Shown here piece after piece: positions 13,413-24,147 of a stretch of DNA of 64,000 nt. The DNA is taken from contig OY740769.1 in assembly GCA_963513935.1 (NCBI GenBank), forward strand, positions 35,987,120 to 36,051,119, written 5' to 3'. This stretch comes from Aphrophora alni. Taxonomy: Eukaryota; Arthropoda; Insecta; Hemiptera; Aphrophoridae. The position numbers and the translations under genes are program-made. Under the pieces are notes generated by a model. The model had not been told where the DNA came from and searched no databases. It saw only the letters and a list, made by a program, of their open reading frames with translations. The stretch's first letter is position 1. Every line of letters begins with the position of its first letter.

Positions 13413-14730
13413 ATATTATATATTGTTAAACTATTCGAATCAGATGGACTATTCGGAAATAAATAAAAAATCTATAATATTATAATAACGTTAAACACAA
13501 ATATAAACATTTTGAATTTTTTACATACAACATTTTCTATTCATACCAACATATAACAATGTAACAAAAAATGTCCTAAAATAGTGTACCTATCATTCAT
13601 ACACATTCTTTTTAATATGTTTCATGAGTGTTTTATTTTCACAACATAGACCAATTCTTGATTTTTCGTACACTTCCACTAAATGTACTCTGTAAATTAA
13701 TTAAAATATTAAATTCTTTAGAAATTTAGTAAATATGTTAGTCATATAAAGGACACTTTTAACAGATCGAACCAGTCCCTGATACTGTATATCATCTTAA
13801 AAGAGACAGATGATAAATCTAGGTTTAAAGATGTTCACGTATGATAATAAATAACACATAGTGATTTAATCGATCTCTTTTACTTTTTTAAATGTGACAA
13901 TAGTTAAAAATATTAGAGCAATTTGCATTTACTTCTGTTTTTAACATTTTTCTTAAAAAGTCACAATTAACATGGTACTTTTTATGTAGAATAATTCATT
14001 ACAATATTTTCTGGTCAAACAGAAACGAAAACGTAGTGTAGGGGAAAATATGTCCCTTGCGAGAAGAGTAATAAACATTTACGAGTGCAGCCAACTTTAT
14101 TCGTAAATTTAAACTGCAAAATGTATATAATATCCCGAAGGGTTTACCTGCTTCACTACAGTATATTTTGTAAAACCCATTTTGTATTAGAATTATGTTT
14201 ATGTAGAGATGCAATGATATCATTTCTAAATAATAGGCATCAGGTATTTGCGGAAATATCTGTGTGGGGAAAAAACACATGCACATTAGTCATTCCTTAT
14301 GTTTCAATCTACGGAATTGCAGAAAAACATTTACCTCGAAATATAGAACGTGAAATTAAATATACGATAACGTATTATAAATGTGTAACAACTAGATAAG
14401 AAATTTATTTATACTGGGAATAAATTTGAATTCTGGTATTCCAAAGATTTAGCAAGTATAGTTGACATAAAAATACTTAAATATGAAATATAATATATCA
14501 TTTGTACAAAGTGTCTCTCGGAGTAACAAACATAATATTAACCGTCTTGTATGGAAACAAATAAAGAAACAGCCCGTTCACTACTTTCCTGTAATGTTTA
14601 GTTTTCTACCGACCATTTTGTGTGTGTTTTTTGAAACATTAAAAAAAGTAAATTTACCGATTGTGCAGAACTGAATTTTAATTTTTACTTTTTTATTTGT
14701 TGACCAAAACATGTGGATATTTATTGATGA
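10526..14730. other. AT-rich non-coding DNA, no gene seen
   Basis: This contains a (TA)n array at 13,354-13,409. An open frame of about 104 codons at 14,085-14,399 (plus) overlaps a 95-codon frame on the other strand. Neither has a recognisable domain, their codon use is not distinct, and overlap of two similar frames argues against either being real. Nothing else is supported. Confidence 0.5.
13354..13409. repeat. (TA)n microsatellite
   Basis: About 27 uninterrupted units. Confidence 0.95.
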
Positions 14731-14802
14731 ATAAGAAACGAAAACCTTTATTTTCCCCAACAAGAAAGTACAGCATTTCAACAACTAAGTCGTCATCCTA
14801 AT
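14729..14802 (-). ncRNA. hammerhead-like stem-loop motif, copy E, with AATAAAG tail
   Basis: On the minus strand ATTAGGA (two changes from CTGAGGA, 14796-14802) is followed by T, a fully paired stem 14789-14794 with 14780-14785 (GACGAC/GTTGTT, two G-U pairs), loop TTA, then GAAATG. The tail reads through a T-rich stretch to AAAATAAAGG. Base changes in the stem relative to the 23-kb arm keep pairing. It belongs to the same dispersed family, probably as an old relic. Confidence 0.45.
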
Positions 14803-17800
14803 ATCCAATCAAAAGTGTAATTTATTTTATAAAATAAAGAAATAAACAGAAAATTTGTATATAATCGTATTATATGTGTGAAACATAATGTTAAATAATC
14901 TACGAATAACAAGTACACCAAATTTCATAGTCATTGCAAGGTGGAAGACTCATGGAATGGAATTAGTACATGTTTGGGTGATATATTCTTCCGGTTGCTT
15001 TATATTATGAATTACACTTAAATGGTTTTAACTTATCTTGGTCTTAAATTATGTTACACTCATTGACAAAATTTAGCCGCTGGTTAGTTTGTATATTTGT
15101 TTGTCTGCTGTAATTCCTTTTCCCCAAAAACTACTCGACTGATTTAAATTTAACTTTATATATATATAAGTTTTCAGCCAAATATATAATGTATGCATAT
15201 ATGTATGTCTTCTACTAATTTGAATATCGAGTAAATACTTGTTAGTTATTCGTTTGAAGATTACCTTCTATATAAAGAAGAGTGGCCATTAGATCGTAAA
15301 ATAGTTCTTGTTTGGATTTCAAATGTTAAACAATTACTCGTTTCATAACAAATGTATATTTTTTTTCTTTAAAAGAAACATAACTTTTATATTATAGTCC
15401 AATTTATATTTCTGAATAATTGGTGGATTTAAATGAACGAGAAATGTTTCTTGATATTAACTGCAATAGGAATATAGTATGAAAATTTATGTTGATAAAG
15501 AAGGAAGCGATATTTTGTCGATTTTGGGATTTACATATTGATAAAAGAGTCTTATCTTTTGGGTCAATATAGTTACAGAAAAAATTTCAGCGTGAACAAA
15601 TAGTTAAATTGAATTTCAATTCGTAATGTTCTCGAATAAGGGCTAAATATGTTTTATTAGCATCATAGTTTTAATAAATATAAAGAGAAAAGTAGCAGAA
15701 TCGATAGAATCAATTTTTCTAAATTGTACCATCCACAGAAAAATTTCGGACGTATAAGGGGAAAAAATCGTTAAATTTAATATCAAAATAATACAATTTG
15801 AATAAAGGATTCTTCAAATATTATTTAAAAAGATAATTGGTAAACATAATAATGCCTCTTTGGCCATTTATAGCAGTTATACAGACAAAGACAATCAAAT
15901 TATTAAAAGAATACAATTAGTTTCTATGAGGGTAGTTTATTAATCAAAATTTCTGCTAAATTTTCAACATATATTTTTGTGGAGTGACAATACAATCTGT
16001 GTATATAGAGAGAGTAAACATATAAATGAAATTTGTCCTTCCTTATAATATAAAGGGATAAAGCCTACTTTCATATAGTCAAGTAATAGTCAAGTTATAA
16101 TTAATTAGAATAGGATTGGAGGTGAACCGTTTAGACCTTCTCTACTGGAGTCATGTGACCTTAACGTTTATATTGTCACCAATTAAAAGCTTTTGAAAGT
16201 ATATTTTATTCAAACATTATTCATACTTAAATGATAAAGGGGAATATAAAATTTTAACACATAATTATTTAAATCATTATTCTTTGTAAAAGATATAGAG
16301 AAAAATAACTGTTTTAAATATCTGATTTTTTTATTATAATTAATAACAAAAAACAACTCTGATGATAATGAATTGTTATCAGATTTACAGGAATATAGTG
16401 TATATATTTTATTCTTTTGTATACTATAGTTGTAAATTTCATCACCGTGATTTGCATAAGTAAATTATAATAAACCAATAATATATCCACACCATATTAC
16501 ACATGTGGGTAGTTAACATAATTATTTACTCATAATGCCCAAAATGCGGATACTTTTCACATTTTGAAGCAAAATTTGTGGAATAAGGACGCAAATTTTT
16601 CCCACAAAAGAGAGTTTTTCACATTCACAAATAAATCGGTTGTTTTAAGCGTAACTTGAAGATTTAAGTTTTTACGCCTCATCTATGGATGTATTTTAGA
16701 AGGAATGGTAAATAGATAAAACGGCACAACCGAAGATCTCAATGTTGTCCATATTTCAAATGGCAGTCACAATAATTACTATGTTTTATTTGTAGTTCAA
16801 GGAAGTTTAATTCTAAGGAAGGAAATTAAGTTAGAGAACAACTATTATTAACTTAGTTTTTATCAGCAAAACGTTGTTTACGTTCGTGAAAATAATAGAT
16901 TACTGAAAACGATACGTAAACGTGTATATGAAGACTAGATGCAGAGTTATTCTCTAGGTTTATGTGCGGATAGAGTTTTTAATTTAATACAAATAAATCG
17001 TTTTTAAAAATGTGACTACCAATATGATATTTTATAATGTTGATTTGGGGGATTTAAAAAATATAAATCTCTGTGAAATTAAAGTTAGAATGGAATGAAA
17101 ATTAAATAATAATAATAATAATTGCTACGATATTGTTTCTTAAACCTATGGTAACTGAAATAATATAAAAGTGAATATATTGTGCAAACATTTAGTCCAG
17201 TTGGATATACATTGAGTGTAAATTATTCTTATATTATGAATTATAACTTTTACAAAATCAAACATAAATCCCCGTTTTCTTTTTTCTAACAATTGGTATA
17301 AAAAAAATCAGATTACAAATATGTTTCCACTAGATAACCTAATTCACACACCTATTTCAAAGTTATTATTCGCTTTACCTAAAATCAATAGTTGTAATTG
17401 TTGTTAGGAATTTTAAAAGTTAAGTTGTTATAACTTGTACAGTTATTGTCTCATTCTATTTGTATATACTCAGTTTAATATCTTGTTACACGCGTTATCA
17501 AACGTGAGTTATACATTTTTATACGAACTCACGTTCTCCACAGTATAGAGTAACTGAACGTTTTCTTACATTTTGTAAATACTGGTACAAATGTTTTGTC
17601 GTAACACAAGGGGATAAAATATAACCTTACTTTACAACATTCAGTAAAAATTATGACAGACGTTCTTTCTTATATTACACAATATTGCTGCACAAAGGAT
17701 GTAATTTGTTGCAATCGTGATCAGAATAAAAGTCACGGCCGGACATCATTGTGATAGAAATAAAATCTTACACAGTTTCTATACAAGAACCATATTGTCT

Positions 17801-20800
17801 TATGTGCAAATTACAAGTATTTTATGAGGAGGCCTATTATATTTTAAACAAAATTTAAATGAATTTAATATTTAACAAAATGTCTAACGTATTTATTCGA
17901 GGTTTATGCTTGGATTCGCCGAGACCAATGTCAGATAATAATCAAATTATACGTGTATCAAAAAAAACAAACCTCATATTCTCCATGCTTTTGGGGGTAA
18001 TCTCTATTTCCTACACTCTCCCAAGATTTAGTATTTATATAAAAATTTAACAATTATATGGGGCTTATATATCGTGCTTCTAAATGTTGAGTGTTTCAAA
18101 CATTTTTTATTGTACTTTTCGGCTTAAAGGAGCTTCACAAAAAGCTTACGAAGAGAGATTCTTCTATGAAGAAGTCTATTGTCCTAATGAAGATTAAAAC
18201 CACTTGTCTACATTTTAGGTGGTTTCTAACTGTTTTCCTGACTCAGTTGTATAAAAACATTTTAAATTAACATTGGTTCACTGTTGCACTTTCTGGAACC
18301 AATGCTTACAAATGTATGCCCTTCACATTAAAAAAAAAAACATGGATATTAATTTGGACTTATTTTTACGAGCTATATTCAATCTTTATTGAAAATAATT
18401 ATTTATTTAAAGATAATTTTGTGTGCACTTTTAAAATGTAATTACAATAGAATTGATTTTAAAGAATTAGATTATAACCATAAGATATGACTACATCCCA
18501 ATATAAATTAAATGTTTATCTTACTCAGAGCGAGTCTATAAGTCCTTCTAAAGCTACTAAACCGGCATTTTCATCTCGAGAATTATGATTAACTGCATTT
18601 CTGGTAAGGTGCATCTATGTAAATGGAAAAAGGCAATAAAAAAAATTGCCCATAAACAAAATCGATAGAGAAAAAATCTGACTTTTATACCTAGAAAGAA
18701 ACAGTTAGAAAATAGTCGTAGGAAGTCTTTCTAAATAGGCATCTCTCAATTATTATCATGGGAGAATTAGGTTTAATCTGCGTATGGTCGTTATGGTATT
18801 GAGGAAACACCTGATTATGATTTGGTTGATGTATGAATGGTAGAACGAAAAAAGAAGGGCGTGAATTAACAATAATTTTACTGTTTTATAATGTTATCAA
18901 TAGAACAGAAACCATTAGTGAAAGTTATGATAAATTCAGTTGGTCCTTTGTTAAGTTGGTGTATAGGAAGTGCCCAGAATAATTTTCTAATATGGAGATA
19001 ATATTTTGATATTATCAATTCATATTCTATTCACTCTCTAAATTACGATATAGAAAAATAACTCAACACACAATATCTCACAAAAATTAAGTTTACTTAA
19101 TATTAAGTCGAGCTCAATACACTATATTATGAACAATACAATTGCTAATAATATGGTAATGATCAATGGACATCTACAAATAAATAGTTACGCAGTAAAC
19201 ACCTTTTTATTTTAATGCAAGTGTTGTGTTACTGTACATTGTAATGTAGGAACATGAGAGGCTACTATTGTTTGATCAGCCAAAAATAAAAATAAAACTG
19301 TTTATAAACCATTCAATACATGTTAAACTGGTGGAATAAGATAAGATTATATGGGAGAATTTTATAATTGTCATTTTGTTCTATAATCTGCTATAAAAAC
19401 TTCTATTGTTTTTTGTATTTAGTGAATAATAGTAATTAATAAAATTTTTAAAAAATCTTTTTACTAGCTGAAGTTACTTATTCCTAAAGTCATTATATAT
19501 ATGAAAACTTTTGAAGGAAGTTTATACTCTATGAATTTCTATTACAGGTATAGTTAAGTAAGTCCAATTGTGACGCAGTCAAAAGAAGGAATTCAAAGAT
19601 GACCTAAAATTGTAAATACTGAATTTCAAATAGTCATTAAATTTAAATGTCTGCCATGGCTATTTCTATATCATGTATTATTTGAGAAGTCGCAATTTCT
19701 GGGAATATATGGTTATTAATTTTTGTAATAGGATTCAAATATAATTAGATAAATAATACTGAACAAATTATTAGTTACAACTTAATTGTCCTTCGTATTA
19801 TATGAATAATTTTATTACTTACAAATTTACAACAATAACTGTTTTTACACATCTAAACTTTACTCAGCCTACTAAACATCCCTGATACAGACATAATTCC
19901 ATCCCAACCCTTATTGGAAATATGATGCACGTAACTTGGTTTCCGTTCTGTATATATGTATTAGATGACTATAATATTCTCATTTTAAACATCTTGTATA
20001 CAGGATATATGAATACACGATATTGTATCCCAATATATCAACAAATGTGAAATATCACATTACTTTATTTTGTACAATTTTCAAACACATGTCGCACTCA
20101 ATAACATTCAATAAAAACAATATTTTCGGAGCTAGTTAATGACAAAAGTCTATGATTTTATTATTTAGGGATTTTATTATATTTGTATTTGATTAAAATT
20201 GTGTGGTAACAGTAAAAACAAGAATATGTTGTGTTATACATTTTTTAGAGTTTTACGTCATAGGAAGTATAAAAAAAATAACTTTTTATAAACGTTTAAT
20301 TATATATTTTTTAACATACAGGAATATTTAATTAACAATAACATAAACAAAAACGTAAGCTCTATTTATATTTGAAAATTTATTTCAAATTCTGTAGTTT
20401 TTGTGGATAATTAAAGCGTATTATTATATATATTTTTTTAAAAACGACATGTTTTATGTTAATATTTATATTTGATAGAATTCGCGACGAATTTCGTAGT
20501 TGATTTTAAGTCTTTGATTATTAACTACTGGTAACAAATAAGTAATTACCATAGTGTTATTTTACCATACTTATAAACATATCTAAAGTAAATTGAAAGA
20601 ACACATGATTTAGAGAAAACAGCTGAACTAAGTTTTTAATTTGAATAATAATTAAGTATTTTAATATCACTACTCAAAAGTGAATTATCGTCTGCGTAAG
20701 TGATCGATACTGAAATACACTAAAACAATCTATATTTCAATAGATCTGACGAAGCAAATGTACTGTTAGTTTTAAAAATATACTCGAAGAAAATACAAAC

Positions 20801-22565
20801 TTTGTTACGTGACTTTAAACCAAATACTAATAATTTTGTACGAATGAGAAAACAAAAACACGTCAACAGATGTACTAACAATTAAAATTGGAAATAAAAA
20901 CTGGTGGGGTACCACTGTATAGTTATTGAAATAAGCGGATTTATTAAAAAAAATCTCTAAACTTGAACAAAATATTTCTGTGTATGTCAGTTCCATTATT
21001 GTTCGTGCTGCATCTGTAAATTGTATACAAGAAAGAAGCATTTAATTAATTATTGTTGTGAAGTTGTGAACTTGTTAAACAAAATGTTTACTGAGAATGA
21101 TGATATTTATTATTTATGTTAAAAACTAAACGTTTATTCTAGAAACAAACCTTGTACAAAAGTTTTTTTTTTAACCGTAAGTAATACAAGAATAAATCAG
21201 GCTAAAAAATATATAAATTATCTGCAATAACAGAAAACCTTATTTTACGTCATTCTCTAAATTGGATTTTACGATTAAAATGGACTTTGTCGTAAAGGCA
21301 AAGTCTAATAATTCAAATGAAAGCATCGATTGAATGATCAGAAGCACATGACTACTCCAGGTCGATTAAAAAGGGGAAATGGTTTAAGGGCTACTTCGCA
21401 AACATTCAAGTGACTAAAATAAGTGTAATAAATTTTAATGGAACATTTATATTTTCAAAGTTTTTTAGCCCAAATCAACGTATCACATTGGAAGACATAA
21501 AACAATTTGATGTGTAAGTAATTTGGAAAAAAAGAACTATTGGATATCAGGATTTATTTTAATATATTTTAATTAAAAACAGCAGTTTTTGCTCTATATT
21601 TGGCAGATTTTAATGGATAATAGAAATCACTACAACTATTACAAAAAATATTTGGATGATTTTTAGATATGTGAGCTTTTACAAAGTGTTCCATGATACT
21701 TTTCCTTTTTATTAAGAGATGATTTTGTGGGAATTTCCTAGATTTCGATTTATCTAGAAAATATTTTATTGCGACCGAACCATTTTGTTTGTGTTTTATG
21801 AACATCAATAACATCACATAACTTTCTCTACAACATATATTGACGACAGGTATTTTGAGTAATTCCTGTAGAACTCAAATATTGTGTCATTTTACTGCAT
21901 TTGAAGTATATGAAATATTTATTGCATAACGAATATAACTACAAATGCATTTCATGTTATAAATACTGTTTATAAAACAAAATAGTCAAAAAGTATCAGC
22001 ACTTTAAAAAATAAATAATTTACTATGAAATAAAAGGTTAGGACATATTTAGTTTTAATTACAATATTACGTAAAAATAATAGGCATATTTTTACAACAA
22101 ACTCTGTTAACGAAACTTCGTTTACATGACAAATTCATGGTCGTCTATTATTTATACATAAAAAACTTTTGCCAAAATAATTATTAAATACTGGGTCCAT
22201 GAAAAATTTATATTTTGTGAATTAATTACGTGAACGAAACCCGCTTTAATTACTTTAATAAAATCATATACATGAACTATGAACTAGCTTTCATATGTTT
22301 TTACGAACGAAGTTATTTTATATATAACAAATGAGAAACGTGATAAACATAGTCTTGATGAAAATAAATTAAATGTTGTGGTTATTTGTTTGTGTCTATT
22401 GTATTTTGTATGAGTTTGAACTTTCAATAATTATGGTTCATTATGAGCAATCTATATTGACATTACTATGATATGATTCAAGATCAATTAAAACATACAA
22501 AATACGTGACATGTTATCGGTACAACAAAGGCATAATAATATGTTGAACAAACTAATATTTTGAG
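14803..22565. other. AT-rich non-coding DNA, no gene seen
   Basis: Nearly 8 kb have no supportable gene. A T/G-rich stretch at 15,085-15,150 (TTTGTTTGTCTGCTG, then TTTTCCCCAAAAACTACTCG) looks like part of a dispersed repeat, but no second copy is present here. A ten-pair hairpin at 17,501-17,535 is listed separately. Short frames near 17.9, 20.9 and 21.7 kb show no motif I recognise. Confidence 0.5.
17501..17535. repeat. perfect 10-bp inverted repeat (hairpin)
   Basis: AACGTGAGTT (17501-17510) and AACTCACGTT (17526-17535) are exact reverse complements with a 15-base AT-rich spacer. The arms are less AT-rich than their surroundings. The role is unknown; they may be the ends of a tiny inverted-repeat element or a palindromic protein site. 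Confidence 0.6.
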
Positions 22566-22590
22566 AACTGTTTCTTAATCATCTTCAGGA
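22525..22590 (-). ncRNA. truncated hammerhead-like motif, copy G
   Basis: On the minus strand CCTGAAGA gives a perfect core (CTGAAGA, 22582-22588). One T and only six bases separate it from GAAAC, so the usual 15-base stem-loop has been shortened by nine bases. Downstream AT-rich sequence includes AAAATATTAGTTTGTTCAAC. It is a probable deletion derivative of the same family, and could also be chance. Confidence 0.25.
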
Positions 22591-23122
22591 GTAATATATT
22601 ATTTCAGAATGTAATTTTACAAATTCAATTTAAGAAATAGTAAATATTAAAATTAAATACATTAACATAGTAATGTAATTCACAGATAATATATCTAAAT
22701 TACAAAAGAAAGATCTCAATATCCATAGTAAATAATGTAGTACGTGGTTGGTTGTGTATACCTGTTGGGAGTGTAAATATTATTTTTAATTTTATTAATT
22801 CAAGCTGAGGTACTATTTATTCGACCTTTTTATATGTTACACTATTCTTGTCCACCATTTTCATTAAGTTGGCATTAACGTATCACGAAGCATATTTAAT
22901 CGATAACAATTTATTCAAATATTTCTAACCGGAAGAAAACGCATATTACGCATAAACAAACGGGTTATTTTCCGCATAAAAACGAAATTTAGAAAATTGA
23001 TTATTGTAAGAACGCTGCGGAGAGTGTTCTACTTATACAGTATTAAAAAATGAAATGGTTATTAAGTCTTGCTCTTCTTCATCCCACAGTTTGTCTCATA
23101 AAAATATCCGACTCTATGATAA
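22591..23122. other. AT-rich non-coding DNA flanking the 23-kb element
   Basis: No gene was seen. The 30 bp just to the right (23,123-23,152) are shared with the 38-kb element and are described there. Confidence 0.5.
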
Positions 23123-23160
23123 ATAAATATTGAGCTTGACTTGTGAGATAATATTATGTA

Positions 23161-23286
23161 GAACAAAAATCGAACAAAAGATCACACAAAAGCTACGTTT
23201 ATTCAATCAAACGGGTTTCAACGACAAAGTCGCCATCCTCAGTGATACGTGAGCTGCAATGACTAATCTATAACTAAACCAGCACT
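23161..23286 (-). repeat. left inverted arm with hammerhead-like motif (best copy)
   Basis: On the minus strand CTGAGGA (23236-23242) is a perfect CUGANGA core. One T, stem GGCGAC/GTCGTT (23229-23234 with 23220-23225; four Watson-Crick and two G-U pairs), loop TTT and GAAAC follow. A second hairpin, CGTTT/AAACG (23209-23213 with 23196-23200, loop of eight), matches helix III, and GTA directly after it (23196-23194) would fit a hammerhead NUH cleavage triplet. Helix I is unconvincing: only a UCAC/GUGA pairing is visible, with large internal loops. Confidence 0.55.
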
Positions 23287-23448
23287 GCGCTAAATTATTA
23301 AAGTATATATTATATATTAAATATATTAAAGTAATTTATTAAATTAAGTGTTAGTAATATTTTATTTGTTAGATGCTAACTTATGATTAGTTATTTAGAT
23401 TGAAGCTAGGCACTTATTAACGTCTTAATATTATAAAGTAGGTATAGG

Positions 23449-23476
23449 CCACGCCCCCTTTAGTTTTGTATAAATA
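23449..23476 (+). promoter_or_regulatory. GC-box plus TATA-like core promoter inside the element
   Basis: CCACGCCCCC (23449-23458) is a GC-box/KLF-type site, and TATAAATA (23469-23476) lies ten bases beyond it, with GC-rich sequence (CGGCGGTTGGCG) directly downstream. About 21 bp past the TATA, AGTGCTGGTTTA repeats the inner edge of the arms. This suggests an RNA polymerase II start near 23,499 that reads into a partial arm copy. No initiator consensus is clear. Confidence 0.35.
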
Positions 23477-23522
23477 CGGCGGTTGGCGAAGTGCTGGTTT
23501 AATTTGCTTATGCATTTTGAAT

Positions 23523-23830
23523 ATGTATTTGTTTATGTATTTGCTTATGTATTTTGTTATGATTTCTGTATGTCGCTGACAGTTTTCTTCTGTTGTAGAT
23601 ATAAACATCAGCATCTTCCTCACCCCCCCAATTATATTCTATAATTATATGTATGTGCCTTTAAAATAACTTTATTGTTCTGCCAATGTATTTGTTTGGT
23701 AATTATGCCAATGTTTCTGTATGTCGCTAACAGTTTTCTTCTGTTGCAGCTTGATTTAAATTTATGTAACATGTATATGTATATGTATATGTTTGTGCCT
23801 CTAACGACTTTTCTGCTTAGTGAAGCAATA
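23523..23830 (+). repeat. tandem duplication of a ~145 bp unit
   Basis: Two units share CTGTATGTCGCT (23566 and 23717, 151 bp apart), CAGTTTTCTTCTGTTG followed by TAG or CAG, and GTGCCT (23655 and 23795, 140 bp apart). The pyrimidine tract ending in TAG/CAG resembles a splice acceptor in both copies. The right copy is interrupted by a short (ATGTAT)n run. Confidence 0.6.
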
Positions 23831-23846
23831 GTTTGCTTTTTGCAGC

Positions 23847-24002
23847 AATTAGGGAGTTCCATAGATGCTGCAGTCGCTCTCCCCAGTGCATGTCCGTGGG
23901 GAAGAGGGGAGGTATTTTTAGTGGGTATGCCCTACGGGGTGAGTCCCACAGTATCTCTCTGGAGAGAGATCTGTATAAGTTTGCATTTTTACCTCCCTAA
24001 TT
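23847..24002. ncRNA. GC-rich island with three consecutive hairpins, bounded by 10-bp inverted repeats
   Basis: AATTAGGGAG (about 23847-23856) and CTCCCTAATT (about 23993-24002) are exact reverse complements. Between them lie three hairpins. The first is CTCTCCCCA with TGGGGAAGAG (23877-23906), one bulge. The second is GTGGG/CCCAC (23921-23949) with an inner CCC/GGG stem. The third is ACAG(T)ATCTCTCT with AGAGAGATCTGT (23948-23974), 12 pairs with one bulge and a GG loop. A T16 run follows. Base composition differs sharply from the surroundings. It may be a nested small element or a structured RNA; no known RNA family is recognised. Confidence 0.5.
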
Positions 24003-24017
24003 TTTTTTTTTTTTTTA

Positions 24018-24145
24018 AGTGCTGGTTTAGTTATAGTTTTATTATTGTAGCTCATGTTTTCACTGAGAATGGCGATTTTGTCATTGAAACGCGTTTGAAT
24101 GAATAAACATAGTGTTTGTGAGATCTTGTGTTCGGGTTTTTGTTC
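24018..24145 (+). repeat. right inverted arm with hammerhead-like motif
   Basis: CTGAGAA (24063-24069) has G8 changed to A. One T, stem GGCGAT/GTCATT (24071-24076 with 24080-24085, one C/A mismatch), loop TTT and GAAAC follow. GTTT/AAAC (24093-24096 with 24105-24108) forms the second hairpin. The arm ends TTTTTGTTC at 24145. Unlike the left arm it lacks the 30-bp outer tail. Confidence 0.5.
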
Positions 24146-24147
24146 TA

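Larger units (their letters stand above)
23123..24147. mobile_element. non-autonomous element with long inverted arms
   Basis: Arms at 23161-23286 and 24018-24145 are imperfect reverse complements over about 126-129 bp (roughly 80-85% by eye) and begin GAACAAAAA. Both are flanked by TA. However, the sequence outside the left arm (23123-23152) is shared with the 38-kb pair, so the left boundary of the family lies further out and the TA flanks may be coincidence. Each arm, read outward, carries the stem-loop motif, a short second hairpin and an AATAAAC tail. Between the arms lie a GC-box and TATA-like site, a ~145 bp tandem duplication, a GC-rich hairpin island and a T16 run. The 143-codon frame crossing the interior runs into arm and hairpin sequence and is not a credible protein. 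A foldback DNA transposon and a Penelope-like pseudo-LTR pair are both possible; hammerhead-like motifs in the arms favour the second. Confidence 0.6.

Noticed and set aside
14085..14399. Plus-strand frame of 104 codons overlapping a 95-codon minus-strand frame
   Set aside because: Two overlapping frames of similar length, no recognisable motif, AT-driven codons and no splice or promoter context.
18140..18240. Further copy of the hammerhead-like motif (CCTAATGAAGATTAAAACC)
   Set aside because: The core is broken and no stem-loop of the right size can be formed; within chance for this base composition.
23675..24106. Longest open frame in the window, 143 codons
   Set aside because: It runs through a tandem repeat, a hairpin island, a T run and the right inverted arm. 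Its residues show no domain and its length follows from T-rich codons.
23159..24147. TA target-site duplication of a Tc1/mariner-type transposon at the 23-kb element
   Set aside because: Homology with the 38-kb locus continues past the left TA, so the TA flanks cannot mark both true ends.
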